DNA of 47,244 nt from Saccharofermentans sp. (GCA_024403655.1 JAKSRK010000006.1:1-47244), one strand, 5' to 3'; shown: positions 17,328 to 26,000, numbered from the stretch's first letter. Program-made: numbers and translations. The notes: generated by a model from the sequence alone, not told the origin.

Positions 17328-18802
17328 TACAGGTTCTTCCTCTTTCCGTAAACAACTACTCCAACAACAACAAGTGCCAAAGGAATGACAACAAGAAGGA
17401 ATGCGGTCATAACATTAACGGACTTAACTGTTACCTTAGTAGCATCAAGACTTACATCATTCATTGGCTTTGAAGGAACAATAACAGAAATCTCCGAAGG
17501 GAACATTGATCTGATGATATTTCTGATAAGAACAACATTTGCATCGTTATAACCGAAGTTGGAAATATAGTCATCAGAAGTAAGGTCGGTTGTACCAAAT
17601 ACATAGAGATGAGGAGCATTTGTTACTCCGTCAAATGTGGAATACATACCAACATAGTGATAGCCCTGATTAGTAAATGAAGTTGTTGTATCAATACCTG
17701 TAGTAGCATACTCCGAAGAGAAAAGAACAGGAGAAGATTTGATATAAGATACATTAACATCAGCAGGTCTTACGACACGGCAGTAGCTGGCACGTACTGT
17801 TGCAGATGTGGCCAGGGACTGGAACGGCTCAGAAACATTAAGAAGTGACTGATTATACAAACCGTTATTAAGAAGCATAGAAGGATCATTCTCAAGGAGC
17901 ATATAAGGATCAATGGCAACGCCCATAACGCTTATTGCATTATTGAGATTAACAAACTGCTCTGTTGAATTGTTAAAGTAATTAACTGCAACAATAGCAT
18001 CACCGCCATTATTTAAATACTCAGATATTGCTGAAGCCATCCCCTCAGTAATATCAATGTTAATTCCATTAATAATAAGAAGATCACAGTCAGAAGGAAC
18101 TGCAAAAGAAGAACTTGCAGGGAGCTCTGCTGATTCAATACCGACTGAAGAAAGTACCTTAGTAAGCTGTGTATGAGGTCCCTCCTGTAATCCGGATACA
18201 AAATAAGCCTTATGTGAGAAACCGTTTACAAGTGTAACCATTGCATTGGTGAAAGTAGCTTCAACAAGGTTTGCGGTAGGATATCCTGCATACTGATCAA
18301 ATGCAAAGCAGTCATAAGCAGATACAGACTGAACTCTGCCATTGTAATAAACAGCAAAAGTATTCGCTTCAAGACCTGCAATACCTTCAGGATCAAGTTC
18401 AGAGATTATCGCGGGGTTAACAGCAGGATCAACATAATCAACGACAATCTTACCCTGAGACTTCTCTGCATAGTCATCAAGTAGAGGAATAACATACTCA
18501 AGAACAGAACCCGCAATGGTGTCAGGCTTCTCAAAAAGACCAACTACTCTGATATTCGCATCAGCGGGTAAGCTGTCAATAAAGTCCCTGGTAGGCTGCG
18601 AGATAGTATGCTGTCCTGTTGAAGACATATCAAAAACAAACTTATCTCCGAGAGCTGCATCAAAGAGAATATTTACAAAGAGAACAATTGCTATAAGAAT
18701 AACAACTGAACCGATGGAAAACCACTTAAGTGATATATTACGCTTATCTACGCTTTTATTAGTATTCTTACCTTTATCGGAAGATTTCTGATTAGTACTC
18801 AT
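17327..18802 (-). CDS. GldG-like ABC transporter auxiliary protein
   Basis: A 491-residue protein from the ATG at 18802. The frame reaches a TTG at 18823, but GAAAGAGG lies between the two and serves the ATG. One transmembrane helix near residues 28-45 is followed by a large extracytoplasmic domain of the GldG/ABC-2-associated type. Visible landmarks are SQPTRDFIDSLPADANIRVVGLFEKP, then KIVVDYVDPAVNP and a Rossmann-like CDLLIINGINIDITEGMASAISEYLNNGGDAIVAVNYF. A second helix near the C-terminus ends in a basic GKRKNL. In Bacteroidetes the homologue works with GldA and GldF in gliding; in Firmicutes the role is unknown. Confidence 0.85.
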   Translation of the reverse strand: MSTNQKSSDKGKNTNKSVDKRNISLKWFSIGSVVILIAIVLFVNILFDAALGDKFVFDMSSTGQHTISQPTRDFIDSLPADANIRVVGLFEKPDTIAGSVLEYVIPLLDDYAEKSQGKIVVDYVDPAVNPAIISELDPEGIAGLEANTFAVYYNGRVQSVSAYDCFAFDQYAGYPTANLVEATFTNAMVTLVNGFSHKAYFVSGLQEGPHTQLTKVLSSVGIESAELPASSSFAVPSDCDLLIINGINIDITEGMASAISEYLNNGGDAIVAVNYFNNSTEQFVNLNNAISVMGVAIDPYMLLENDPSMLLNNGLYNQSLLNVSEPFQSLATSATVRASYCRVVRPADVNVSYIKSSPVLFSSEYATTGIDTTTSFTNQGYHYVGMYSTFDGVTNAPHLYVFGTTDLTSDDYISNFGYNDANVVLIRNIIRSMFPSEISVIVPSKPMNDVSLDATKVTVKSVNVMTAFLLVVIPLALVVVGVVVYGKRKNL

Positions 18803-18826
18803 TATATTGTTAACCTCTTTCAAACG

Positions 18827-19594
18827 TTATTTCTGCGACCAACGTTTCTTCTCAAGCACTCTGTAAGTAAGGTATAAGAAAACAAGTGCTACTGATACGC
18901 AGTATACAAGCGGGAATACGGAGAAAACACCGTATCTGAATTGCTGAGTCTTAGCAATAGGATCAAGCCACTTAACAGCATAAGCAACCTTTTCACCAAT
19001 AGCAGAAAGCTTATCAGCTCCCATAGAACCGGCTGAAAGTGCTGAAGTAATACCGTTTGAAATAAATGTGCTCAAAGTTGAAAGCATCTGGAAGAACAGA
19101 AGAATAACGAAGCTTAAGATTGCAGATACAATCTGGCTGTCAGAAAGAGACGATGCAAAAAGTCCGATTGCGATATAAAGAGCCGCAACAAAGAAGAATA
19201 CTATTGACGCACCTACTACACCGATACCTACTGTTCCTGATGATGACTTTGTAATAATCATATGGATAATAATGTTAACGTACATGATTCCGAACAAAGA
19301 CAAAGCCGCAAGGAACTTACCCATTACAACTTCAAACAAAGAAACAGGACTTGTATAGAACAAAATCTCTGTACCTCTCTTCTTATCTTCAGATAAAAGA
19401 CCCATTGTAATTATAGGTACAAAGATAACAAAGAAAGAAATCATTGTAATAATCTCTGAAGGAATATTTGCCTGAGCGTAAGCAAACATATTCACATACA
19501 TGTAACCTGAAATAAATGCGAATAAAGCCAGAGCGATATAACCAACCGGTGACTTGAAATACGAGAAAAACTCGCGCTTAAAAACTGCTAACAT
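18827..19594 (-). CDS. ABC-2 type transporter permease (GldF-like)
   Basis: A 255-residue integral membrane protein with six predicted helices. It starts LAVFKREFFSYFKSPVGYI, the amphipathic lead-in typical of ABC-2 permeases. GLLSEDKKRGTEILFYTSPVSLFEVVMGKFLAAL is the coupling-helix region that contacts the ATPase. The C-terminal VLEKKRWSQK is cytosolic and basic. GGAGG lies 10 bases before the ATG. It lies between the ATPase gene (21 bp upstream) and the GldG-like gene (24 bp downstream), so ATPase, permease and auxiliary protein form one transporter. Substrate unknown. Confidence 0.9.
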   Translation of the reverse strand: MLAVFKREFFSYFKSPVGYIALALFAFISGYMYVNMFAYAQANIPSEIITMISFFVIFVPIITMGLLSEDKKRGTEILFYTSPVSLFEVVMGKFLAALSLFGIMYVNIIIHMIITKSSSGTVGIGVVGASIVFFFVAALYIAIGLFASSLSDSQIVSAILSFVILLFFQMLSTLSTFISNGITSALSAGSMGADKLSAIGEKVAYAVKWLDPIAKTQQFRYGVFSVFPLVYCVSVALVFLYLTYRVLEKKRWSQK

Positions 19595-19615
19595 ACTTTA
19601 ACTGCCTCCAAACCG

Positions 19616-20554
19616 TTAATGCGAAGTGATATTAAGGAATACTTCCTCAAGAGTCGCATCGATTGAACGGAATTCAAGGATAGGCCATCCTCCTTTTGCC
19701 ATGGTATAGAAGATATTGCTTCGAAGATCACTTCCCAAAGATGAATCAGTCATAATCTCAATCTCATGGATACCGTTCTCGTCAGAAGTACGAGATTTTA
19801 CATCAAGTACACCAGGAACAGTACGAAGCGAATGCATTACATCATTAAGTGGTCCCTTAAAGCTTAAAAGGAGCTTAGACTTACCGGAAAGCTTCTTGGA
19901 AAGATCGGTAATGGTATCAATAGCAGCTACCTTACCCTTATTAATTATAACTACACGATCACACATAGCCTGAATCTCAGACAAAATATGCGAACTGATA
20001 ATTACTGTATGGTGCTTGGAAAGTCCCTTAACAAGCTTTCTGATCTCAAGAATCTGATTAGGGTCAAGACCAACAGTAGGCTCATCGAGAATAAGAATAT
20101 CGGGATCGCCGACAAGAGCCTGTGCAATACCGACACGCTGCTTATAACCCTTTGAGAGGTTACCGATAAGTCTCTCAGCAACATCAGTAATCTTAACCAT
20201 GGAAAGTATCTTGGCAAGCTGAACCTTACGGTCTGCCTTGGGAACCTTCTTAAGATCACATACGAAGTTCAAATACTCGAGAACTGTCATATCAAGATAA
20301 AGCGGAGGAAGTTCAGGAAGATAACCTATGCACTTCTTAGCCTCTTCAGGCTTCTCCAAAATATCGTATCCGTTAACCTTTACCGTACCTGATGTAGAAG
20401 ACAGATAACCGGTAATAATATTCATAGTAGTTGATTTACCGGCACCGTTAGGACCGAGAAAACCTAAAACCTCACCGTCTTCGACCGTAAAACTTATACC
20501 TTTAACGGCCTTCTTGTCACCGTAAACCTTGACAAGATTTTTGATTTCAATCAT
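19616..20554 (-). CDS. ABC transporter ATP-binding protein (GldA-like)
   Basis: Nucleotide-binding subunit of 312 residues that powers the adjacent ABC-2 permease. Walker A is GPNGAGKST (34-42). The signature is NLSKGYKQRVGIAQAL, Walker B is ILILDEPTVGLDP, and the switch histidine is in HTVIISSHIL. After the ATPase core a C-terminal extension of about 90 residues (LLLSFKGPLNDVMHSLRTVPGVLDV...) matches the accessory domain of GldA- and CcmA-like exporters, and ends ATLEEVFLNITSH. AGGAGG lies 7 bases before the ATG. Confidence 0.95.
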   Translation of the reverse strand: MIEIKNLVKVYGDKKAVKGISFTVEDGEVLGFLGPNGAGKSTTMNIITGYLSSTSGTVKVNGYDILEKPEEAKKCIGYLPELPPLYLDMTVLEYLNFVCDLKKVPKADRKVQLAKILSMVKITDVAERLIGNLSKGYKQRVGIAQALVGDPDILILDEPTVGLDPNQILEIRKLVKGLSKHHTVIISSHILSEIQAMCDRVVIINKGKVAAIDTITDLSKKLSGKSKLLLSFKGPLNDVMHSLRTVPGVLDVKSRTSDENGIHEIEIMTDSSLGSDLRSNIFYTMAKGGWPILEFRSIDATLEEVFLNITSH

Positions 20555-20581
20555 GTATATCCTCCTGCTGATTCACATTAA

Positions 20582-20609
20582 CTTATATTTTATATCAAAG
20601 ATATCTAAA
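20582..20609 (-). promoter_or_regulatory. Possible internal promoter of the Gld-like cluster
   Basis: On the minus strand TTTAGA (20604-20609), a 16 bp spacer and TATAAG (20582-20587) lie in the 50 bp gap after the thioesterase stop. The match is moderate, and this is the largest gap in the run from 21919 to 6585. Confidence 0.4.
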
Positions 20610-21363
20610 CAGAAAGAAAAATTTCAGAGTCAAAAACCCGGACACTTTCATCTTTCAAACCTGTTACATAAAAGCCGTAATCAGTCTTAATAACATATAT
20701 ATCGACCTTCTCACCACTTCTTAATTCAGACACATAGGTAATGTCAAAATCCTTAATAAGCGATAAATCGGCACCGCACTTATACAAAGCATCCATAACC
20801 CAAGCCATATAACGGGTATTGTTAACATGATGGTTATGGTCAAGTTCAGAATAGTCTGCATACTTGGTAATAACAGGCTTATTCGTCATTACTTCTTCTG
20901 CAGGAAGTGACTTAAACTTAGGGCACATCTCACCAAATACATAAAAGTCTCTTTGAACTACGGGCGAAGGTAATCCGTCTACTTTGCCGGGAATCAGTGG
21001 CCTGTGAGTCTCAATGTTAGCCATTATCCAAACGGATGAAGCCCAGCCGATTCTCTCTTTGTCACTCCCATAAACTTCATACTCTCTGTCAAAGTAAAGC
21101 TTCTGACATCCCGTACTCCAGGTCCTGATTGTAAAATCCTCTCTCCATACCGGAAGACGTTCAATATGGACCTTCATTCGAAGAAGTATCCAGCAGGCAT
21201 TATTGGCATTTAATACTGTACGGTCAAAACCACAGTCACCTGCTCCCTTATCACCTGTCTCCTGTATGTCACCAAGTAAAACGGCAACAGACAATGCCTG
21301 ATGGTCACTGCACTCAGTACCCTTTACATAAAAATTCATCTCAGAATATTCAGATACAGCCAT
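20605..21363 (-). CDS. Acyl-ACP thioesterase
   Basis: Cytosolic double-hotdog thioesterase of 252 residues that releases fatty acids from acyl carrier protein. The catalytic D-x-N-x-H is at residues 175-179 within ELDHNHHVNNTRYM, which also carries the HVNN motif of the plant FatA/FatB-like family found in anaerobic Firmicutes. The first hotdog contains the conserved WLxR-like region (ACWILLRMKVHIERLP) and WSTGCQKLYFDREYEV. It starts one base after the stop of the upstream membrane protein gene (TGATATG), so the two are coupled. Chain-length preference cannot be told. Confidence 0.93.
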   Translation of the reverse strand: MAVSEYSEMNFYVKGTECSDHQALSVAVLLGDIQETGDKGAGDCGFDRTVLNANNACWILLRMKVHIERLPVWREDFTIRTWSTGCQKLYFDREYEVYGSDKERIGWASSVWIMANIETHRPLIPGKVDGLPSPVVQRDFYVFGEMCPKFKSLPAEEVMTNKPVITKYADYSELDHNHHVNNTRYMAWVMDALYKCGADLSLIKDFDITYVSELRSGEKVDIYVIKTDYGFYVTGLKDESVRVFDSEIFLSV

Positions 21364-21364
21364 A

Positions 21365-21919
21365 TCAGTTACTGCCTCTCAACAAATCAGGTCTTGCTAC
21401 TGTTGCTCTGGGATTAAACCTTCTGAGCAAAGGATAGATATCTGCATTAAATCTGAAAACAAGCATATATCTGTAACTGCCGGCATTAACAAGCATATAC
21501 CAGTCAGCATCGCTCTTTACCACCTGGCGATTCTCTGTGCAGTTAAGGCAGAATTCGCAATTTCCCTTATCTGATTCATATCTGTCTGAATCAGTAGGAC
21601 CGATATACTCACAGTCTCTGATAGTAAAGCAGGCAAGCTCTTCTCTCTTGGTCATTGCTGTAATGGAAGTAGCCGTAACCTGATCATTAACAACGGCAAT
21701 CTCATATTCAACCTTAAGCTTACGATTCAGATACCATACAAAAAACCATAAAAGAAGAGTAAACATACCCGTAAAGAATATGATGTTAAAGCCAAATAAC
21801 ATAGGGAAAATGTTGATAATAATAGTAAGCATAATGGCAGCAAGAACAGAAGTAATCGGAAAAATCTTTCCGAGGGTACCATTATCTCTCTTAACTATAT
21901 CCTCATAAAAAGAATTCAT
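21365..21919 (-). CDS. Small membrane protein of unknown function
   Basis: A 184-residue protein with two transmembrane helices (about residues 20-40 and 46-64) and a cytosolic C-terminal domain. The domain contains a C-x2-C pair (CEFCLNC, three cysteines in seven residues) and ends in a basic RFNPRATVARPDLLRG. Similar small proteins occur next to thioesterase or translation genes in clostridia, but I cannot place it in a named family with confidence. GGAGG lies 11 bases before the ATG. It heads the long minus-strand run and is coupled to the thioesterase. Confidence 0.75.
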   Translation of the reverse strand: MNSFYEDIVKRDNGTLGKIFPITSVLAAIMLTIIINIFPMLFGFNIIFFTGMFTLLLWFFVWYLNRKLKVEYEIAVVNDQVTATSITAMTKREELACFTIRDCEYIGPTDSDRYESDKGNCEFCLNCTENRQVVKSDADWYMLVNAGSYRYMLVFRFNADIYPLLRRFNPRATVARPDLLRGSN

Positions 21920-22037
21920 ATAAAAGTCTTCCTCCTAGAATCCACGAATAATATTAGCATATATAAAGAAAAATAAACTCTTAATTTTAAAGAAAATATG
22001 ATTAATCTCTCATCTCGAAAGGATTCTGCCCGGAACA

Positions 22038-22072
22038 TAAAAAAGAAGCTGAAGACTTACGCCTTCAGCTTC
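22038..22072 (-). terminator. Rho-independent terminator of pnp
   Basis: Minus-strand GAAGCTGAAG pairs perfectly with CTTCAGCTTC (10 bp) around an eight-base loop and is followed by six T. It lies about 30 bases past the pnp stop. Confidence 0.93.
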
Positions 22073-22102
22073 CTAATAGACAGCAATCAACTGAAATCAG
22101 AA

Positions 22103-24352
22103 TCAGAACTCGATTCTTCTTCCCTTTCTGTTGCCCTCATCGTCACCACCGTTGTTGTCATCACGGAAGTTTCTTCTCTCGCGGTTGCCGCCAAAAGAAC
22201 CTCTTCTCTCACGGTTAGGACGATTCTCTCTCTTACGAGGCTCTTCTTCTACATAACCCTCAGGCTTGGGAAGAGTATCTCTGATGGAGAGGTTGAGTCT
22301 GCCCTGAGAATCAATCTCAATAAGCTTAACCTTAACCTTGTCACCCTCGTGAACAACGTCTTCAACCTTCTCTACTCTGTTCCAAGCAAGCTTGGAGATA
22401 TGTACAAGGCCTTCCTTACCGGGAAGGAACTCAACAAATGCACCGAAGTCCATAAGTCTTGTAACTACACCGTCGAACTCCTGTCCAACTTCAGGATCGG
22501 AGATAATACCATTGATGATAGCCTGAGCCTTAGCTGCAGCATCAGCATCAGGTGTAGAAATGAAGAGCTGACCATTGTCGTTAATGTTAATATCAGCACC
22601 TGTATCAGCGATGATCTTGTTGATTACCTTTCCGCCGGAACCGATAACCTCACGAATCTTATCAACAGGAATCTGCATGGAGATGATTCTGGGAGCCCAC
22701 TTTGAAAGCTCAGCACGAGGTGCGGAGATTCTAGGAAGGATGATATCGTTGATAATCTGAAGACGACCCTTATGTGTCATCTCAAAAGCAGCCTTGATGA
22801 TATCAAGTGAAAGACCTTCAACCTTGATATCTACCTGAATGGATGTAATACCTTCTGTTGTACCGGCTACCTTGAAGTCCATATCACCGAAGAAGTCCTC
22901 GATGCCCTGGATATCCATGAATACGAGGAAGTCATTATCATCCTCTTCGTTTACGATAAGTCCGGAAGAGATACCTGCAACAGGTCTCTTAATGGGAACA
23001 CCTGCATCCATAAGAGAAAGAGTAGATGCACAAACAGAACCCTGAGATGTTGAACCGTTAGACATTGTAATCTCAGATACTGTTCTGATTGCATAAGGGA
23101 ATTCCTCTTCTGAAGGAAGTACAGGAATAAGAGATCTCTCAGCAAGAGCACCATGACCAATCTCACGACGTCCGGGAGATCTTGTAGCCTTAGCTTCACC
23201 TACGGAATAACCGGGGAAATTGTAATGATGGATATATCTCTTTGTTGTCTGCTCATCAAGACCCTCAAGCTTCTGAGCTTCAGCAATAGGAGCAAGAGTA
23301 CAAACATTCATTACCTGTGTCTGTCCTCTCTGGAAGAAAGAAGAACCGTGAACACGAGGAAGTACTCCGACATCACATGAAAGAGGACGAATCTCATCAA
23401 GTGCTCTTCCGTCAACACGTACATGCTCTCTGAAAAGGTAATCTCTTACTACCTTCTTCTCAAGCTTGTAGATAGCATCACCAGCCCAGGAAGAAAGACC
23501 CTCTTCCTTCTCTTCAAGGAGATTAACTACTTCTTCCTGAAGAGCTGCAACGTTAGCGTCTCTTACACTCTTATCATCGGAAAGAACAGCCTGACGCATC
23601 TTATCCCAACCGTATTCCTTAACAAGTGCAAATACATCCTCAGGAACATCAGCTGACTCATAAGAGAACTTAGGCTTACCGATCTCAGCAACGATAGAAT
23701 CGATAAATGCTACGATATTCTTAATCTCTTCGTGACCTTCAGCGATAGCATTAAGCATTACATCGTCGGGAACTTCGTTAGCACCGGCCTCAACCATGCA
23801 AATCTTGTCTCTTGTACCTGCAAGTGTTACATACATCTGAGATACTTCACGCTGAGCAAGTGTAGGATTAATGATTGTCTTACCATCGATAAGACCAAGT
23901 ACTACACCACCAACAGGTCCCTTCCAGGGAATATCTGAAATAGCGATAGCAATAGATGTACCAAGCATAGCTGTAATCTCAGGTGAACAATCGGGATCTA
24001 CTGCCATAACAAGGTTATTAACAACTACATCATTTCTAAGATCCTTGGGGAACAAAGGTCTGATAGGACGGTCAATAACTCTTGATGTAAGGATAGCCTT
24101 CTCACCGGGTCTTCCCTCTCTCTTGAGGAAACCACCGGGAATCTTACCTACTGCATACATCTTCTCCTCGTAATCAACTGAAAGAGGGAAGAAATCGATA
24201 CCGTCTCTGGGCTGCTCGGAAGCAGTAACGGTTGAAAGAACAGCAGTCTCACCATACTTAATGAGAACTGAACCATTCGCGAACTGAGCGATCTTACCGG
24301 TCTGAACTTCTACGGGTCTTCCGGCGATCGTTGTCTTGAAGATCTTTTCCAT
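22103..24352 (-). CDS. pnp: Polyribonucleotide nucleotidyltransferase (PNPase)
   Basis: Trimeric 3'-5' phosphorolytic exoribonuclease for mRNA turnover and RNA quality control, 749 residues. Two RNase PH-like halves are visible: GGFLKREGRPGEKAILTSRVIDRPIRPLFP in the first and RVDGRALDEIRPLSCDVG plus GSSFFQRGQTQVM in the second. Then come a KH domain (IREVIGSGGKVINKI) and an S1 domain (FDGVVTRLMDFGAFVEFLPGKEGLVHISKL). A tail of about 50 residues after the S1 domain is rich in Arg, Asn and Gly (RRGSFGGNRERRNFR) and is probably a disordered RNA-binding extension. AAGGAG precedes the ATG. The leader is long and structured. Unlike many bacteria, rpsO is not directly upstream; it lies 6 kb away. 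Confidence 0.98.
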   Translation of the reverse strand: MEKIFKTTIAGRPVEVQTGKIAQFANGSVLIKYGETAVLSTVTASEQPRDGIDFFPLSVDYEEKMYAVGKIPGGFLKREGRPGEKAILTSRVIDRPIRPLFPKDLRNDVVVNNLVMAVDPDCSPEITAMLGTSIAIAISDIPWKGPVGGVVLGLIDGKTIINPTLAQREVSQMYVTLAGTRDKICMVEAGANEVPDDVMLNAIAEGHEEIKNIVAFIDSIVAEIGKPKFSYESADVPEDVFALVKEYGWDKMRQAVLSDDKSVRDANVAALQEEVVNLLEEKEEGLSSWAGDAIYKLEKKVVRDYLFREHVRVDGRALDEIRPLSCDVGVLPRVHGSSFFQRGQTQVMNVCTLAPIAEAQKLEGLDEQTTKRYIHHYNFPGYSVGEAKATRSPGRREIGHGALAERSLIPVLPSEEEFPYAIRTVSEITMSNGSTSQGSVCASTLSLMDAGVPIKRPVAGISSGLIVNEEDDNDFLVFMDIQGIEDFFGDMDFKVAGTTEGITSIQVDIKVEGLSLDIIKAAFEMTHKGRLQIINDIILPRISAPRAELSKWAPRIISMQIPVDKIREVIGSGGKVINKIIADTGADININDNGQLFISTPDADAAAKAQAIINGIISDPEVGQEFDGVVTRLMDFGAFVEFLPGKEGLVHISKLAWNRVEKVEDVVHEGDKVKVKLIEIDSQGRLNLSIRDTLPKPEGYVEEEPRKRENRPNRERRGSFGGNRERRNFRDDNNGGDDEGNRKGRRIEF

Positions 24353-24381
24353 TTGAACTTCTCCTTAAATAATATAGATAT

Positions 24382-24453
24382 ACAAGGAGGTAGTCCGCAG
24401 ATTCAGTCTCCGCCACAAGTCGGGGACTCAATCTACTAACTACACGCCCTTGT
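24382..24453 (-). promoter_or_regulatory. pnp leader stem-loop with anti-Shine-Dalgarno arm
   Basis: The 72-base minus-strand segment folds back on itself. ACAAGG pairs with CCTTGT at the base. GTAGTTAGTAGATTGAGTC then pairs, with a few wobbles and mismatches, with GACTGAATCTGCGGACTAC. The 3' arm ends CTCCTT, which is also exactly complementary to the pnp Shine-Dalgarno AAGGAG about 20 bases downstream, so two exclusive structures are possible. In Escherichia coli the pnp leader hairpin is cut by RNase III for autoregulation; the equivalent here is inferred. Confidence 0.65.
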
Positions 24454-24457
24454 TTAC

Positions 24458-24502
24458 GGCTTAAGCCAGATTTATTATACCTTAATTAATTTAAAAGACA
24501 AA
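24458..24502 (-). promoter_or_regulatory. pnp promoter
   Basis: On the minus strand TTGTCT (24496-24501), a 16 bp spacer and TATAAT (24474-24479) form a good sigma-A promoter. Transcription should begin near 24467, giving a leader of about 115 bases. The perfect palindrome GGCTTAAGCC (24458-24467) starts at that position. Confidence 0.7.
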
Positions 24503-24547
24503 CTTTACAAAAATAAAACACAACAAATTTTTGCTACTTTCTAACAT

Positions 24548-24583
24548 AAAACAGAGGCTGCGAATTATAATCACAGCCTCTGT
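24548..24583 (-). terminator. Terminator of the carboxyltransferase operon
   Basis: Minus-strand ACAGAGGCTG pairs perfectly with CAGCCTCTGT (10 bp) and is followed by TTTATGTT. It lies 31 bases after the stop of the 5S-like gene and upstream of the pnp promoter. Confidence 0.85.
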
Positions 24584-24613
24584 AGTTAACAATGGAAATA
24601 TTGTAAATCTGAA

Positions 24614-25999
24614 TTACCAGACTACATTAATTTCTTTAACTTCCTCAATATTGTCTCTCTTCTTAATGAAGTCAGGAGCAATCTGAGGGAAAAGAGCGCA
24701 GGAGAGAACGTCCTCTTCACTATTTGCAATATCTGCAACATTCTTACGAAGCTCATCCATCTCGTTTGCAAGAAGATCTGCAGGACGGCAAGAGATAATC
24801 TCCTCATCACCTAATGCCTGCTTTCTGATTTCTTCGTTAACTTCACCGGGAAGTCTTCCGTACTTACCCTGAAGAAGCATCTTGGACTCCTTAGTGAATG
24901 TCTTATATCTTCCCATAAGAACATTAAGCACCGCCTGTGAACCAACGATCTGAGATGTAGGAGTTACAAGAGGCGGATAACCGAAGTCCTCTCTTACTCT
25001 GGGAACCTCAGCAAGCACTTCCTCGTACTTATCTTCTGCATTAGCCTGCTTAAGCTGAGACAGAAGATTAGAAAGCATTCCGCCCGGAACCTGATAGATA
25101 AGAGTATTGGGATCAACTCTTAATACCTTAGGATTAAGAGTACCCTCATCCTGCATCTTCTGAGCTACACCCTTGAAGTGAGAAGCAGCCTTGTTAAGTT
25201 CAGCCAAATCAAGACCTGTATCTCTGGGAGTACCCTTAAATGCCGCTACCAATGATTCAGTAGCAGGCTGAGAAGTACCTGTAGCCATGGGAGACAACGC
25301 AGTATCAATGATATCTACACCTGCAAGAGCTGCAGCAAAGTAAATCATTGAACCTGTACCTGTTGTATCGTGTGTATGAAGGTGGATAGGAAGATCAACT
25401 GCTTCCTTAAGTTTTGTAACAAGTGAATATACATCCTTAGGCAGAAGAAGGTTAGCCATATCCTTGATGCAGATAACATCAGCACCCATCTGCTGCAAAG
25501 TGATAGCCTGCTTTACAAAGTACTCCTCATTATGAACAGGAGATGTTGTATAAGACAAAGCAGCCTCACATGTACCACCGTGCTTCTTAACTGCCTTCAT
25601 GGCAACTTCCATATTACGTACGTCATTCAAGGCATCGAATACTCTTACAACATTGATACCGTTTTCAATCATACGTCCGCAGAAAGAATCTACTACGTCA
25701 TCAGCATAGTGTCTGTATCCTAAGAGATTCTGTCCGCGAAGAAGCATCTGCAGAGGAGTCTTGGGCATAGCCTTCTTTAATGTACGAAGTCTCTCCCAGG
25801 GATCCTCACCCAGAAATCTCATGCAAGAGTCGTAAGTAGCACCACCCCAGCACTCGATTGACCAGTATCCCATATTATCGAGAATCTCACATGCAGGAAG
25901 CATGTCTTCAATACGCATTCTCGTAGCTGCATGTGACTGATGAGCATCACGAAGAATGGTATCAGTGATAAAAAGTTTCTTTTCGGGCATCTGAAGCAT
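24614..25999 (-). CDS. Biotin-dependent carboxyltransferase, OadA / transcarboxylase 5S type
   Basis: A 461-residue carboxyltransferase that moves a carboxyl group between biotin and pyruvate/oxaloacetate. The barrel metal site is visible: D18 in ILRDAHQS, the carbamylated-type K179 in VICIKDMANLL, and H208/H210 in PIHLHTHD. The conserved GQNLLGYRHYADDVV and PATESLVAAFKGTPRDTGLDL blocks are typical of OadA, pyruvate carboxylase B and transcarboxylase 5S. The C-terminal biotinyl domain of classical OadA is absent; the carrier is a separate gene 1 bp upstream. GAGG lies ten bases before the ATG. With the 12S- and 1.3S-like neighbours the best reading is the 5S subunit of a transcarboxylase. A decarboxylase alpha subunit is the alternative. 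Confidence 0.9.
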   Translation of the reverse strand: MLQMPEKKLFITDTILRDAHQSHAATRMRIEDMLPACEILDNMGYWSIECWGGATYDSCMRFLGEDPWERLRTLKKAMPKTPLQMLLRGQNLLGYRHYADDVVDSFCGRMIENGINVVRVFDALNDVRNMEVAMKAVKKHGGTCEAALSYTTSPVHNEEYFVKQAITLQQMGADVICIKDMANLLLPKDVYSLVTKLKEAVDLPIHLHTHDTTGTGSMIYFAAALAGVDIIDTALSPMATGTSQPATESLVAAFKGTPRDTGLDLAELNKAASHFKGVAQKMQDEGTLNPKVLRVDPNTLIYQVPGGMLSNLLSQLKQANAEDKYEEVLAEVPRVREDFGYPPLVTPTSQIVGSQAVLNVLMGRYKTFTKESKMLLQGKYGRLPGEVNEEIRKQALGDEEIISCRPADLLANEMDELRKNVADIANSEEDVLSCALFPQIAPDFIKKRDNIEEVKEINVVW

Positions 26000-26000
26000 A

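Noticed and set aside
21998-22705. Plus-strand frame of 235 codons opposite pnp
   Set aside because: It runs through the pnp terminator and the S1/KH coding region and has no family features.
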